From Fasciolopsis buskii (lineage: Eukaryota > Platyhelminthes > Trematoda > Plagiorchiida > Fasciolidae): a stretch of DNA of 64,000 bases. Every line of letters begins with the position of its first letter. The first letter of the stretch is position 1. Made by a program: the position numbers and the translations under genes. The notes beneath the pieces were generated by a model. It did not search any database. It was given only the letters and a program-made list of their open reading frames with translations, and had not been told where the DNA came from. Shown one piece after another: positions 23,686 to 37,700 of this stretch. The DNA lies in NCBI GenBank assembly GCA_008360955.1, contig LUCM01006059.1:186001-250000 (forward strand), given 5' to 3'.

Positions 23686-26600
23686 ATTGGGAGTAGGGAT
23701 GACTGTCAGCACCACCGAACGACCATTTGACTTTGACTACAACAAACACATACAAAACAAAGTATTATTTCTCCGAGTACGAAAAAACAAGTGATCATTT
23801 TTTTCAAACTTCCTTGATCCTTGCAATTATTCTTCCATGGCTGTAACAAATCTCCCGTGTGTCCAAACTCAATTCATCTTTGCGGTGGCCATGCATAAGC
23901 CGCCACCTCCACAGCCACTATCATAAACACCCGGCATAACTCCTTCATCTGCCCGCAATCTGCCGGATATCCCATTGTACAGACTATGAGTTTTCAGAAT
24001 TTTCTTCCCCCCCCACCCACCGACTCGGAAACAAAGATGACCAATCGAAAACATAAGTTACGGTCTTTTACATTCAGACAAACATGACTGGCGTGCTCTA
24101 GCCTCTTCTCAAATCTACACTTAATTGTTTGATTCCTAGCGTCAAGCCTTGGGAAATTCCTCAGGAAACAGTGTAACAAATTGTAGTTCTTGCGTACCAT
24201 AATAATACACCGAAAGCGTATGCTGTGATGTTTACATTAGGATAACCGAACCAGGTATGAGAACCGGAATCAAAGAAAAAGTCACCAAATCGGTGTCAGC
24301 AAAGGTAAGAATGAGCCATCGCTTAGTGACTAACGACAATCTATCCTGAGAATGACCAGACGCGATAACTGAAATTTCAACGACTGATCATATCTACCGA
24401 CTATGCTTTGTTTTTCTGGCAGATACACCTTCCTATCTGATGTGATACAGTCGCTGCTAGTTAGCGTTGTCAACATCATGTGGCGTTAGGAATTAGATGA
24501 AAAATTCTAACGATAGTTTGTAAATGATAAGTATCCAAGGCAGTCAAACAACTTTAACACTACATCATTATTTTAGAGGAGCGTGCGAGGTACCTCATAA
24601 CAGCTGACGAATTATCAAAAGCCAGTATGAGCCATGTGGAGCACTAACCCACTGGAGAACGGGAAGTGGTTTTGCAATTCGTACCACCTCTCATTTGTGC
24701 GTGAAAAGCAGTCTGCTGTTCATCTAACTGCTTTCTTGTACACCATGTAAATTATTTGCTAGATAAAATTGGATTTAATGCATCAGAGTTTCTTTGTGAA
24801 ATCTGTAATAAAAGAACCTACAGTTCCCTGATAAAAACAACCAATACTGAAATACACACCGGCTAGCCACACTAGTAATTCACTAATGAAATTCCTAAGG
24901 AAGATCTTTTGTCGATATTCCTGCTTCGAAAATGTGGTTCCTGGTTCATCATTCCATACCTCAGCCCCGTGTCACCTAGCCCTATACAGATTGGCTGGTG
25001 AAAACAGCCAGCAGTTTGCGTATTCAGTTGCTCCATTTGGTTGCTATGACAAATTACTAATGTATTTAATAGAGGGAGGAATTTTGAGATCGTAGTCTAG
25101 ATCTATGTTCTAAAATATCTGAGCCTAAACAGGGAATGATCACAAACACAATTGTTTCAACAATTCAGTAACCAAATTACACTCAGCCGACAGCCACGTT
25201 ACGTAGCGTTTTCAATAATCTGACATTCGGTGAACAGCATAGTATGCTAGTGGTTTCATTCCTACGTAACTCGCTCACAATCAAGCAAAGAAGAACGTAC
25301 ACCGGCCTGAATTTTTACTTGTCCTATTTGGTTGATTTCCATGGGAAATAATAACAGCCTTAGACATCCAACCTTTAATGAGTACTGAATCATTTCACTT
25401 CGATCTGGACATTGTTTCGATTTGTTCACTGACTTACACATGCATGCCCACATCTAACGCAAAACACAAATACGAGTTATGACCACCGTTCAGCAAAAAG
25501 CGCTCGAAACGTGCGTTAAGGTTGTCGTAATTATATGGGTAATTCATCTTAAAATGTGCTTTCAACCCACGTGTAATTTGTGTATCAAATCCACATTAAA
25601 ATGATGAACTACGAATCAGCGCTGGAATCGTCGACTAACAAAAACGAAATTTTTATCTATGGATCAATAAGAGAATTCATCGTAAGAGTCTTAACGATGA
25701 AGGAGATGTAAAAGTTTCTGTTCTGACAAAAGCAGAAATCCCAGCTACCGTTTTGGTCAGAAGGGAAGCTTCTTTTTCCGCCTTGTTTCATTGTCGATGT
25801 ACTGATTTTGACAAGCGCGAGATATGACTGATGCACTGACGCACTTTTTGCTGATTATCCCTTAAATGTAGACAGATCTCTTGTCAGGGCGGTGTCAGAT
25901 CTTGCAGTGAATTGATAATTGTCGGTGCTCCGAATGTCTGTTCTTTTTTTGTTGGATTGTGTGCCCTTCGCGACGTTCAAGCACACAGATGTTCAATGAG
26001 ATTTCTTTTTTCTTCCATCTTCGACAATCCCTTCATATTGTTAAGAGTATTGCCAAATTTCGCCACGTTTGCCCTCCGATAAAGCTGTTCAAGCAGCTCC
26101 TATTAAGTCGAAATATGACTCGACCTCTCTTTCTGTTTCCATCTTACCAGTCTTGCTATTTTCCATCTCAGATATATTCTGCACCTGTAAATTACTTTAA
26201 ATTGTTGAGTTATGATATCTTTTTGATCAACCGTGTTTCTTCGGATGCAGGGAGTCACGCCATATCTTACACACAGATATTCGCAAGAAATTTCATTTGA
26301 ATATACTCCAAGATTCTCCAACCTTTTATTTGAAGACGTTTGCAGATACTGCTCCAAATTCACAGCTTATATTACTTCCAGATGAATTAACACGAATAGA
26401 AATAACACTGTATTTAAAGGGCTACCAAAACTTGAACTCTTTAGAACCACGTGTCATCCTATGCCTTACCTTGTAGTGATTTAATAGAATTTATTGTGCC
26501 AACTGTGACACAGATAAAATCTATCAGTTTTCTTGAAGAAATTTGGCCTTACGGCTAGCAGGTGTTTACTATTACAGTACGATGCATTGCAGTACAGAAC

Positions 26601-29600
26601 GACGTTTCTCCTAATGCAGAAACGCCGGTTCTTCCTGGATGAGAATTTCCCAGAGATATTGGGATGACTAAGAAAAGAGCTATACTGATGTGGATTATCG
26701 TGTCAGCAATCTGTGGAACATACTGGTCCCCGTGGACGATGGACAAGTTCGGTGGATTGTTCTACAACGAATTCTGTTGATCTAGTGGCAATTTCCGCCG
26801 ATTCCTGCCCCGCATTACGTTAGCTTCGTATAAATGTTAAAGAAGAAACAACAAGGCGGACAGTCGGAATTCGAATGATTCTTGAGGAATAAGACGTAAG
26901 CCGACGATTATATGCGAAGCGCATCTTTTCTATCAAAATCTATGATTGTTCACGTGTCATTCAAATAGTTCACTGAAGTAAAAAGAATCGGAACACCCGC
27001 AGTAACCAAATCCAACTATCAGTGGTTTTTAATTTCAGGCAGTTAGTCTTAGACAAATTCTCACTGTTATTAACTGACAGGCTGTATCGATTTCAACACA
27101 AGCTCCGATTTTCTTTTTCTTGTTACTAGAGAAAAACCGGGAAATCTAATAAACCGGTTACTGATCAATGAATAAACGAATACCAATACTCGACCGATTT
27201 GTATTCGCTTCCATGATTGTGTAACTCTCTCCCTAATGTAGTTCCGTAAGATGCTGACAGTAAGAATACAGTCTGATCTATAGAGGTATCGATCGAAAAC
27301 ATGGTAATGTTCTTCAGTAAGTGTTCGCATGTGGATAAGTTACTTCTAAATCGCACAGACCATGCTACATGAAAATATTGAAAAAGTTAAGCCGTCGTTT
27401 TGTTCTCAATGATTTACAGACCTTAGTCTGACAACCTTAATGAGCCGGGTTGAAAATGACTTCAAGTCATAAAGTCATGACAAATCGCCTAACTAAAAAC
27501 TTGACATTGCAACAGACGAGAGCTTCCAAATTTAAATGAAACTTGTCCACCTAAAACAGACCACATTAGAATGGAGATATATATGAAGTTGAAGCTTTAT
27601 TTTGGTTGTATGCATCCAGAAAACTTTGGTGAAAACAATGTGATAATCATTCTGACTCCCGGGGCCTGCGTTTTCATTTTGTTGGATGAAAAACTCCACG
27701 TTTGCCAGTTTACAGACAACCGTTTCAGTTCGGCTGTTGGACAATAACAGATGACAATATCCGGAAACGAGCTGAAGGAATCAAGACCAAGAAAATCTGT
27801 TTTCCTTCGAACATTTTACTTCATGACAGGTCTTATCAAAATTACAAATCTGTGCTTAGATAGCTGCACAACCGTCAACATGACGAATCGCCATGAGCAA
27901 ACTTCGTACACATCCGGGCAATATACTGCATATTTTTAGCATAAACTTTGACTAATTTTCTTGGTTTAGTTTAGAAAAATAATGTTGCCAGTTACATCTT
28001 CGATTATTGCAGTAGAATGGCATTTGTTTTCACAGAATTTTACTTTGGATTGGAACAGTGAAGAGTTGCTTTGTTTTGAATGCCCGAAACTAATCGTTCT
28101 CAGTAGATATTCACTCAATGCTGTTGTCCTTAATTTTAGCTGAAAAGCATTGCAGTGCCTATGATATGTATAATCGAATATCCCAATTACGTGCATATAT
28201 AGAAATATATGTATACATGCAAATATGTATATATATAACTTGCCAAAACAAGGAGTTTTGTTTTAGGCCCATATTAGGCCGCAGTTCGCCGGAGGATCGA
28301 AATAAAGAAGTCCAATGATCTGTGAGTTTACTGTGTGCACAAATCACCGATTAAATATTCTGCAATGGAGCAAAGCACGTAGGTGGTCTCCTGTCGATGT
28401 TGACGCTGTGTTGAATCACCATGATCGCTGGTAAGATGTGAAATATGCACCTAGCAACAAGAGTAAATGAACACCACATATCTGGGGCCGGGTGAACCAA
28501 GTACACAACAGTAACCGAGGCGTTACCAAATAACGCGTGATCATACGAGAAGATCAAGTGAAGGTTATCTACAAGTAAAGTACAACAAGAAAAAGCATTC
28601 ACAAGGGGTTGTTGCTATGACTCCCTTCTATGTGGTTTGCTTTCTGTGCTCCTCTGCCAAACCTTCGCCAAAAGCAATGCAGTTTCAGTAGGCCGCTGGA
28701 GAAACACGGTTTATTTGTTAGTTGGTGCGACGAAAGGAGTACCGCAGATAAAATCGTCTGCAATGAACTACGCGCCGGAATAAATGGTGTTTTCCCCACT
28801 GCCACGGCCATCTGATCCAATGACTGGAGTTTTAGACCGCAGAATAATGATGGGATTCTTCGGATTTATACGGCATAAATCAAAGATAAGTTGATTCAAT
28901 ACGTGCCCTAAATGGGCACGTAAGTAAAGTCTCAGCTCGGTTACGAGCAACAATCTGGAACTACGTCGAATCAAAATGGACACACCAAAAATTGACAAGC
29001 ATTGCCCTCATTTGGTTTCTGGAAAGTCGATTGCATATATGATTGTCGATGGAAGGTAGGAGCGTAAATCAAGACAATCACATTCTTGTTGCATCTTTAA
29101 GGTGAGGTTCTCCAAGGTAGGCTCATGTTCTTGCTATCGAATGTGTACATTCTGTGCTAATGAACGCTAATGTGGGCAGCCAGACTTATATATTTGTTCA
29201 TATTTATCCCACAGCTATTCACAAATTAATTATTATCAGGTCTATGATGAAGGAAGAAAACAACGAGGCAGAAAGAATTAAGAAAAGGAAAAAAACGTGG
29301 TTTAGCGTTAACAACCCATGATACTCCTTACAGTATTTGCATTTAAGTCGCTGGTTTTCCTAAAGAGCCATGGTTTCTGTGTGAGATTGGCATTACTTCA
29401 CTGTCCAAACCAAAGCAGAGGGCTAACTGCTTCTAGCCTTTGACCAAGCGATTTAGCCCACAGGGCAGTAGAACGACTCGAAGGTCTCATAATCAACTGC
29501 AGGCGGCAACTGATTGCTCAGTTCATGCATCCGTCAGATAAGTTTAAACCTCCTAGTTGTTCAGCACACCCTAGGGCGACAGATGCTGATGAGCATATGA

Positions 29601-32600
29601 CCGTAAGCCCCGCAGGCCCCCTTGCTTTGTTTGGAATCAGGGTTTAGCTATTTCCATTGGAATACCTACCAAGGGTTAGCCAACCTGGTGGATAGCACCG
29701 GGCATGCACGATTCATCAGCTTTTGACACTATCACTGTTATTTCTAGTTATACAAATGCTGCTGATAATAACTAACTACTAACTATTGGCGATCGAAATC
29801 AGAGCTGGTCTCCTGGATTATATTTTCTCCACGGCTTTACTCAGGTTTATAACCGACGTGGCCCGTTCAACTTCTTCATAGTTCCCATATTTCATTGATA
29901 GTTCGCCAAAATTTCCAACATTGTTTATACAGTCAATCATTATTCTTCTAATCATTTCATGTCCACTAAAGTTCTACACACCTGCAGAAACTTCGCAGCT
30001 TGTGTTCAGCGTCACTTACTGAAAGCACCGTGGTTCACTACCTAAACGCTGAGATCTGAACAAATCGGTGAAAAGCTTTCTCATTTAGGTTATTGTTCAA
30101 CCAAGGTGGCTTGTGCTGTTGTGATCAGCGCTTCACTTAAATCGTAGAAAGTAAGGAGTCTAAATGTGCTTCGTGGTTCATCCTCCATCTTGAATGTGGT
30201 TGAAGGCACATGGTGTCGCTCTAATCAAACGCAATCGACTGGTAGTCTGAAAGCTAGAGACACTCAAAAACCAATAGCACGAGTTGATAACGAACTTGGT
30301 AAGTGCAGATTGCTATCTACTTGCAGAAAGTGCGATAAGCCGTCTGCAGGCAGTGCCAGCGATAAACAGTGCGCAGGGTGCAAAAGTACTGAGGAGTAAA
30401 AGCAACCAGAAATCAAAAGCGCAAGAATGAACACGTTAGTCGAATCCCGTATCAACTGAAGATGCACTGGACAATATACTGACTGTTTTACGGATATATC
30501 TTTTTTGATAATTGCTGTGCAATCGAAAATACAAATCACCCTATATCAGAGTGAAAGTGGCCAAAGTTCCTTTCATCCGCGGACAGAAAGAAAATAAAAA
30601 TAGGTACTTACCACTTTTTTGAATAAACACTAATTAGCAAGGGGAGTTGAACCTGTTGTCACTCTGGAATTGCTTATGTTACAGGAAGCTAATTCTGCAT
30701 GTGTTGATAATGGCATCTATCTGAGAGAACCAAAGTTTGTTTGAACTATGCGATTTTATGTGCTCAAGCTTGACAAGACAGGTACACATCACTACTATCT
30801 GAATCTGATAATCAATGTCAAAAGCCGGGCACATGATGAAGATAAAAACGGGCTCAGTCGGACGGAAGAGGTTGGAATCACTCCGTGCCAAACGTGTTTG
30901 CGATCAGGTATTAATGATAACCGAACACTTGACAATCGTGTGATTACGAAGAAGGTTAACACATTCAATGGTTTGTATTCGGGATTTCCGTTTTGGCGGG
31001 GACTGAACTTGTGAACACAAACCTGTCGATTAGTTTTAAAGCTATCCCGACGAGTAAGCTTGAGAGGAATGGAAAAATAAGGATTTAAAATCGGAATAAT
31101 TATTTGTCTTTTGAATACAGTTTACTTTGCTTGTTCCAGCTGCAGTTCAGTCGAATCAGTAGCTGAAACAAGAGCCCATCTGTTGCATAGCATAATGCTG
31201 GTGAATAAACAAGCCGGGAGCCATTTTACTCGAAAGCTCAGAAGAAGTCATCAATTCACTTATCAGTTTCTGGCATGGCCTTCTGTTTTATTCAGAAAAA
31301 CACTGGATTTTACTCGTTCCAATGGGATTTCATTTCACTAACTCATCACCTTCTTTCGGCAACCTTTGTACAATATACGGCTGTATTCGCAACATAGCAA
31401 TAACACCCTCATATACCACCGAACATTCCGGTGATTTTGTAGCTTATCACTTAGCGCACCCGCGCCACGCGACTGATATTCGTTCATTTTTTCACCAAAC
31501 AATTTTACTACATCCTAACTATTTCCTTCAAATGTTCGTTGCTTCTTCCTCTGTGAATGCTGGTTTTCTCTAACAGGTTTCCATGTAAATAATTCATACC
31601 AACCTGACTGATTCATAACTACTCACATAGAAATATCTATGTTGTTGTTTATTTAGTGCTGTCGAAACAATGATAAATTTGCATCGCTGTTAATTAATTC
31701 ATGTTACACCGTCCACTAACCGTTAGTCAGAGGAAACTGATTGGAATGGCGGGGAATTTTTCTTCATGGGTTCTGTCAGTCAATATCATTAAGGAGGTTT
31801 ATATTCCAATATCATACAGACAAACTGAACAGAATTAACAGAGATGTGAATGCGACTCTCCAAACTGTGATCGACGTGATCAGCTATCCACGGTTAAATT
31901 TACTTCAACGCGTGTTTAGTGGCCCGTCTGTTATTATTCTTTGTAGATGAAATGCATGTCGTCCACGTATCAGTTCTCATGATTGACACCTCCGTTGTGT
32001 GAGACGAATATATTACGACATAGATACCTAACTAATTGAGTGAGTGCAATTGCCAACTGGTGCATCATTTTTCAACCATTGTTTGATCTGTTCTCGTGCC
32101 AATCAACTGTCATTTTGAACTTTGTTGATTAACTTGGAGAATCACATGACACCGTTAACTAATTACCCACCATCTAAACACTTGTACAAGTAAGCACACA
32201 GTGTTCTTCTCTATAAACTTCTCAAAATCCTTGGCTATTAGGGAAGGTAAACGGTGACAATCAAAACATTTTGAAATTTCTCAGTTTCATTTCTAAATAC
32301 CGGTTTGAGCATATGCACAGTAAATCAGCTGATAAAATTTGCCTGTGAAGTGGACTCTCAGTTGATCGACTGCTCTGATAACATCAGCCGACTGAGGAAC
32401 AACAGACTGTAAAGTGTTTGCTGAGGAATCCCTTCTCTTGAAGAGCTAGTGACCTGGTGGTGAATAACCAAGGGCGCATAATAGTAGCAGACGATATGCT
32501 TTGCGTTTCTGTACACTGGGGTTTACCATTGTTATTTATTTCCTTTAACTGTGCACCGCATAACAGTTATGAACACGAACCTGCGGCTGTTGTCTGTTGA

Positions 32601-34667
32601 TTTGACAGTGTACTCTGTGACTATCGAAAGGGCATCCCGAGTTCCAAAAGTTATCAATACCGGTCACTCACTCGTCAAAAGCATGGAGTTGGTGAGCTAT
32701 ACTATGCACAGAACCAATAGATTCCCTCATTGAGGAGCTGAATTTCGAATAGTCTTTCGACAGGTATTCAGACATAGCCGTTTTTCATCTGGTTCGAACA
32801 AGTTGTTCTCTGCGCCGCCTGCAGATGTGTCGGCCTGCCTCAGTGGGTAGATTTCATCCGTATATAGCAGAAAGTGGCGCCCGGATGATATTGTAGTGAG
32901 AATGAAACAATCTGTTTTGCGAAGCGTTCACCTAGGCGATTTTCGGAAGAAAGCCAGTCGGAACCAGTATCATTAGAAATATGATGCATAGTTCTGCCTA
33001 CTGTGTAGCACCCAGCTACCAACGTTGGATAAGAACAATGTTACTATCCAGAAATGCCCAATTAAATAGACGGATATTTGGCGAGCTAATGGATTAGAGA
33101 AAATAGGAATGCTCGTGCGCTCCACCGACGGAACACCGTGCACTAACAAGAAGCTTGGAAAATGGATTCATAGTAGAAACATGATGCAGATCTTGTATTT
33201 ATATAGGGAGTGAATGTCAGAAATAAAGTACAATAGGAGAAGGTAGACGACTTATGAGAACTACAGAGCACAATGTAAGGCAGCGCACGTCCCATCAAGG
33301 CAGAATCGTTACAAGGATGTTGGTACCATTTCTTCCATGGTTGCTAGGGCCTAGGTATCTGAATCTCATTGAAAACATTCGACACAGCTGGAAGAACAAT
33401 ATCCCAGTTGAAAACTTTTCTAATCTTTAATTTGTATTAATTGCGGAGAAAATCTAAGACAAAATATTAGTAATATTCCTCGACTGACTGTTAGGTAGCT
33501 CTTCAGAAATAATCAAGTCTTCCACGTTGTCAGTGGCGGAACACGCGAAGTAAGATTATATGCTGGCTCATTTTCTAACAGTATATTTCTATTCGCATTG
33601 CTTTCATTACGATGGCCATGACCATCATGTTTATCCGCCTCTGTGCTTATCACTCGAACCAAGAACTTTTGGTGCCATATGCAGGTAAATTTTTTCCCTA
33701 CGCTCCTCTACCAGTGATGCTATAACGCATCAAGACTTGCCGCAAACTGAAAGTATCCAATTGGGGAACTGACTAGCGGTGGACAAATTCAGACTCGGTG
33801 AAATCAGGCTCAAACTCTACGATTCTGACCTTTTGACCAAAGACAGTTAAAAATACATTTAAAAATTATGAATATGTTTGTGGGTCAAAATCTGGTATGA
33901 ATGACACTTGGCCCTTTTGTTATTAGTATAAGAATAATATTGTCGATCTTAAAAAGTCGTCTTGATCCACTGGAATTGAAAAGAAAATAGTACAACCAAA
34001 AAGCTTCGACCGGCCAACAATTTATTGTTTGGTTGTTTCTAATCGTTGTCAGATGATAGCTGATAACGGGTTGCACAGAGTTGTCTATCGGTTTCAAAAC
34101 TTTCATTTTTATCCACGCAGCAGCGATCAGATGTCATAACTAGACGCACTGCTGACAACCGATGTCGGGTGGTTAGTCAATGCGGTGTTTAGCAGTTGTA
34201 GCTCTGCTACTGTAAATATAACCACTAATATATAAAAATCAGCGTACATAAACAAGCAGAAGGCGGAGTCCTCTAGAGTGAAGGGATGTGAGCAACTACC
34301 AATTTAAACTGCACACGGCGAATCAGCTGAGTAGCCCAAATTCAATACACGTGTCATACAGGTCAACGTGGTTCAGCCAGTCTTCGGTAGGACAAAACCG
34401 TGATCAATGGCTTAGAGACCTTTCAGGTGCCGCAGGCTTAAGGAATATCATGAAGACACGAAACTATTAAAGAATAAATCCACCAATGCGTGCAGCATCT
34501 TCAGTCCTCTTTTTCCAAAATGCAGATAACAGAATGCAAAATAAGTGTCAAAATGAATGCAAACTTTTACTGCTAAAAAACTTCTGGTTATAACAGATCT
34601 TGGCATAAGTTATGCTTCTAATAATCAATGCAAAGTCTTGGCAGATTGTGATCCGCCGTAGGAAGAG
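23686..34667. other. Gene-poor stretch
   Basis: No gene with a recognisable product. It contains one exon-like stretch (30152-30298) and an AT-rich ATATGTAT patch near 28193-28240. A GC-richer block at about 29400-29720 (CTGATGAGCATATGACCGTA and CCTGGTGGATAGCACCGGGC lie in it) looks repeat-like but has no partner here. Open stretches on both strands are short, Cys/Leu/Ser-rich and typical of noise. Confidence 0.5.
30152..30298 (+). CDS. Exon-like open stretch, phase 1/1 (unrecognised)
   Basis: A 147-nt stretch ending in a consensus donor (CTTG|GTAAGT). The frame is open from 30148 and gives a polar peptide (SLNVLRGSSSILNVVEGTW, then RSNQTQSTGSLKARDTQKP and VDNEL). The AAAG acceptor at 30151 is poor, although it gives phase 1/1, matching candidate exon 8. 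No domain is recognised. Chance is quite possible. Confidence 0.2.
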
Positions 34668-34738
34668 TTCGACTGGCAGTCATCAGGTTCACATGCCAAG
34701 ACATTGACCTCTCGGCCACTTAGATCTTGAAGTGTTAT
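34668..34738 (-). mobile_element. tRNA-like SINE head, degraded, minus strand
   Basis: On the minus strand it reads AAGTGGCCGAGAGGTCAATG, then TTGGCATGTGAACCTGA, then CAGTCGAACTCTTCCTACGG. These correspond in order to the A box, middle and B box of the copy at 59.9 kb. The body and tail are not clear. Confidence 0.4.
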
Positions 34739-37700
34739 AAATAGAGGACCCCGTCATCACCGACCCATAACATCACTAAAGTGGTGTTTAGTAGCTGACG
34801 GTTATCTGGTTTTTTCATAAGGTGAATGCGCTAATTTGAGCAAGATCGGATCACGAAAAACAGTCCCGCCTAAGCGGAAAGAGAACGGAAAAATTTTCTG
34901 AAAAGATCACCTTACGGACTTCTATTCTGACAAACGAGCGACTAATACTTTAATTTTTAAAACCGAATAAAGCACCTTCAAAGTAGAACCAGAAATTATG
35001 ACTACGGCGAAAGTCAGCCCATACAATCCGCAGACGGTAAAAATTTCATAGTCAAATTGATACTTCATCTCTAGATTCGACATTTCAAGAATGAGTACTG
35101 AGACTTAGAAAACTTTAACAAATCTTAACAGTGTAAACAATGAAATTTTCGTAACTCACTAAGAAATTTTGGATATATCTAAGCGTGAACAGTTAGCTTG
35201 CGGTTTTTCACCACGGAGAAGAACGAAACCTTCAGTCACGTCTTGAAACAAAGGCCAAACATATAATCTTGTTGTCAAAACCCAAAATGAAATGAAGTCC
35301 ACAGTGACAATCAACAAGCGGAGAATTTGCATCCCAGTAACCAAGATATACCCAAGCGTGGCGTCCTTCGAGAAGAGTATAATACTATTGAGGGAAACGA
35401 TTTGTGTTCACAACAGTATCATGTGAATGGAATGTTCCAGAAACATGAGGAAGATAGACTTTCACACAACACACTGTTTATCTAATAAAACCGGTGGATT
35501 TGGTAATAGAAAACCATTCGACGTGGCTTGGCTCGTTTCCGCGCCTGAGGACCTTATGTGGTTCTGTGACATTCCAAGTTCCACGGCCATGACTGCCAGT
35601 CCGCCCATATGGTGACTATGGAGAATGCACTTTCCACTACTCTCGAGCGCGATGTGTCATAAAGTGACCAATCGCCTCGTTCACCCTATAGTCCATACAA
35701 GAGTTATAAACATTATTAGAGAACAATATAAGGCTATAACTGCTCATTTTGCGGCAACAGATGGAAAGACACTGTGATTTATACGGTAATGCGGGAAATT
35801 TGACAGTCGTGAAGAATAATTTCCCATTTTGAGCAGTTCGAAAACAGACTGATATGAACACCACTTGGCCAATAACCTTGTCATAAGGCACTGGTTACTG
35901 GATGATTTCATTTCTTTGATAATCGAGTGTTTTGTTTTTAATCAACTCCATCAATTGATGAATATTCTGTTTGTGTTGTCATAACTAAAATGGAGTATTT
36001 GAACCGGGCACGACCGGGAAGTCTTACGCGTAGAAAGAAGATGTTCCGGTACAGAAAGCTATTGCAATTAGTCCAACAGAAGCAAGACCACTTTATTGAC
36101 AGTCAGTTATTGTGCAGTCACTATGGCAAAGATCATAAGGATCATAGCTCAGTATTCACAATAATATTCGGTAAAGGAAGAATGCCTGTTCGATAATGGG
36201 CTTGCTTCAATTTCCCGCTGTCCAGCAGATCAGGATTTCTATCAATGAAGAAATCTGACCTCTATCACCTCACCTTTGGTATTCCATCATTTCGCCACAG
36301 ATCCTTTATCTCCAATATCGTCCTCAACGAACACCTAATGGCAGGTAAAGATCAATGCATTTTCGATTGATTCATACCATTATTGAAGGAGAATCAGTAG
36401 ACGTTATAGAAGCACGATTTCACGTAGGAAGCAGGCATAACCGTTACTCAAACGCAGAATATCTGTGCCCCCTGACTGGTGCTAGCGGTGTTCTGCAGTC
36501 GGAGCAGTAGTTCACCTAATCACTCGTTCAATGAAACTCTGGTTCAGAAGGAACTGATCATGTGATGCAAAACTAGGATTGAATGACATTTGATCAGCGC
36601 AACTGGGTCCTTTTCGAGTTCACCAAACAATATCGGGTGTGTGGGATTCATAGCCAAGTTTGATCTTAAAAACACTCAAATGAATTTTTCAACAAACTGT
36701 TAGGAAAAAGGTTAAGGATTTATAAAATCTATGCACGTGGGTGGTATATGCTCACCAGAGATCAGGAATCCCAGTGCCAAATTTGGTAGACCTCACCATC
36801 AGCTGATGCTGTAGGGGAAAACGCCTAGTCAGGTGGAAGCAGCTGCCATCCAACTAGTTCTATAGTTAACTCGTTTTTTCTGTACATATACACCAAATTT
36901 ACAGCTGGATCATTCGATGTACTGAATGTCCAAATATGCCAGATATGAAAGTAATCAAGAAAGACAACGATATTTGAGGTGCAGTTGCCCCCAGATGGTT
37001 GATTTATGCTTTTACGGTCACTGATTACGTCCCACGTGATACTCAGTTGTAATCATTTGAAATAGTATTTCATTCGAGGAGCCATGTTTTGCTGAAAAAG
37101 CTTGCGGTTTTAAGAATAAATTCCCACCATCTAGTGTGGGGCATGTCAAAGTTAGAGGACTTTTTGTTTACAGAAACAACGAATCAAAAGTCGTTCTCTT
37201 CCTTGGAAACACCTGGTCTGAGATGCTGAAGTAACCGATGATAGGTCTTTTTTTCTTCTCAAAGTGCAGCGAAAACCAAAAAATTAAAACGTTCTACGTG
37301 TACAATAGAAATGGATTGATATTTATATGTAACTCAGTTTTTATCCACCAATATGCGCTCGTACTCCTGCCAAGTAATTGCAGTAAATTTCAGGAGGGGA
37401 ATTTTTCCACAGTGATATGAAGCGCAAAGAAAGATGCCTACTCTGATAATTACTCTTCATTTAGTGACGCGTCCGATCTCCGAAATTTTTACCCCAGCTC
37501 CCGCTAACTCTAGTAAGGAAAAAGAGCAAGTCAGACAGGTACCATAATCGGCACGTTAGACTTAGACATTACTTACGTTTGTTTCCTTTGGTCAGCTCAG
37601 TGAGCGAATAATCAGCAGGCTGATTCATCCTACCACCATTAAATGAAATTGTCATGCGGTTTTTCGCTCTCTTGATCGAATGATATAGACGATGCGATGT

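Noticed and set aside
24210..24305. Exon ending at AAAG|GTAAGA (peptide around YIRITEPGMRTGIKEK)
   Set aside because: Short, no good acceptor, no family match. Chance is likely.
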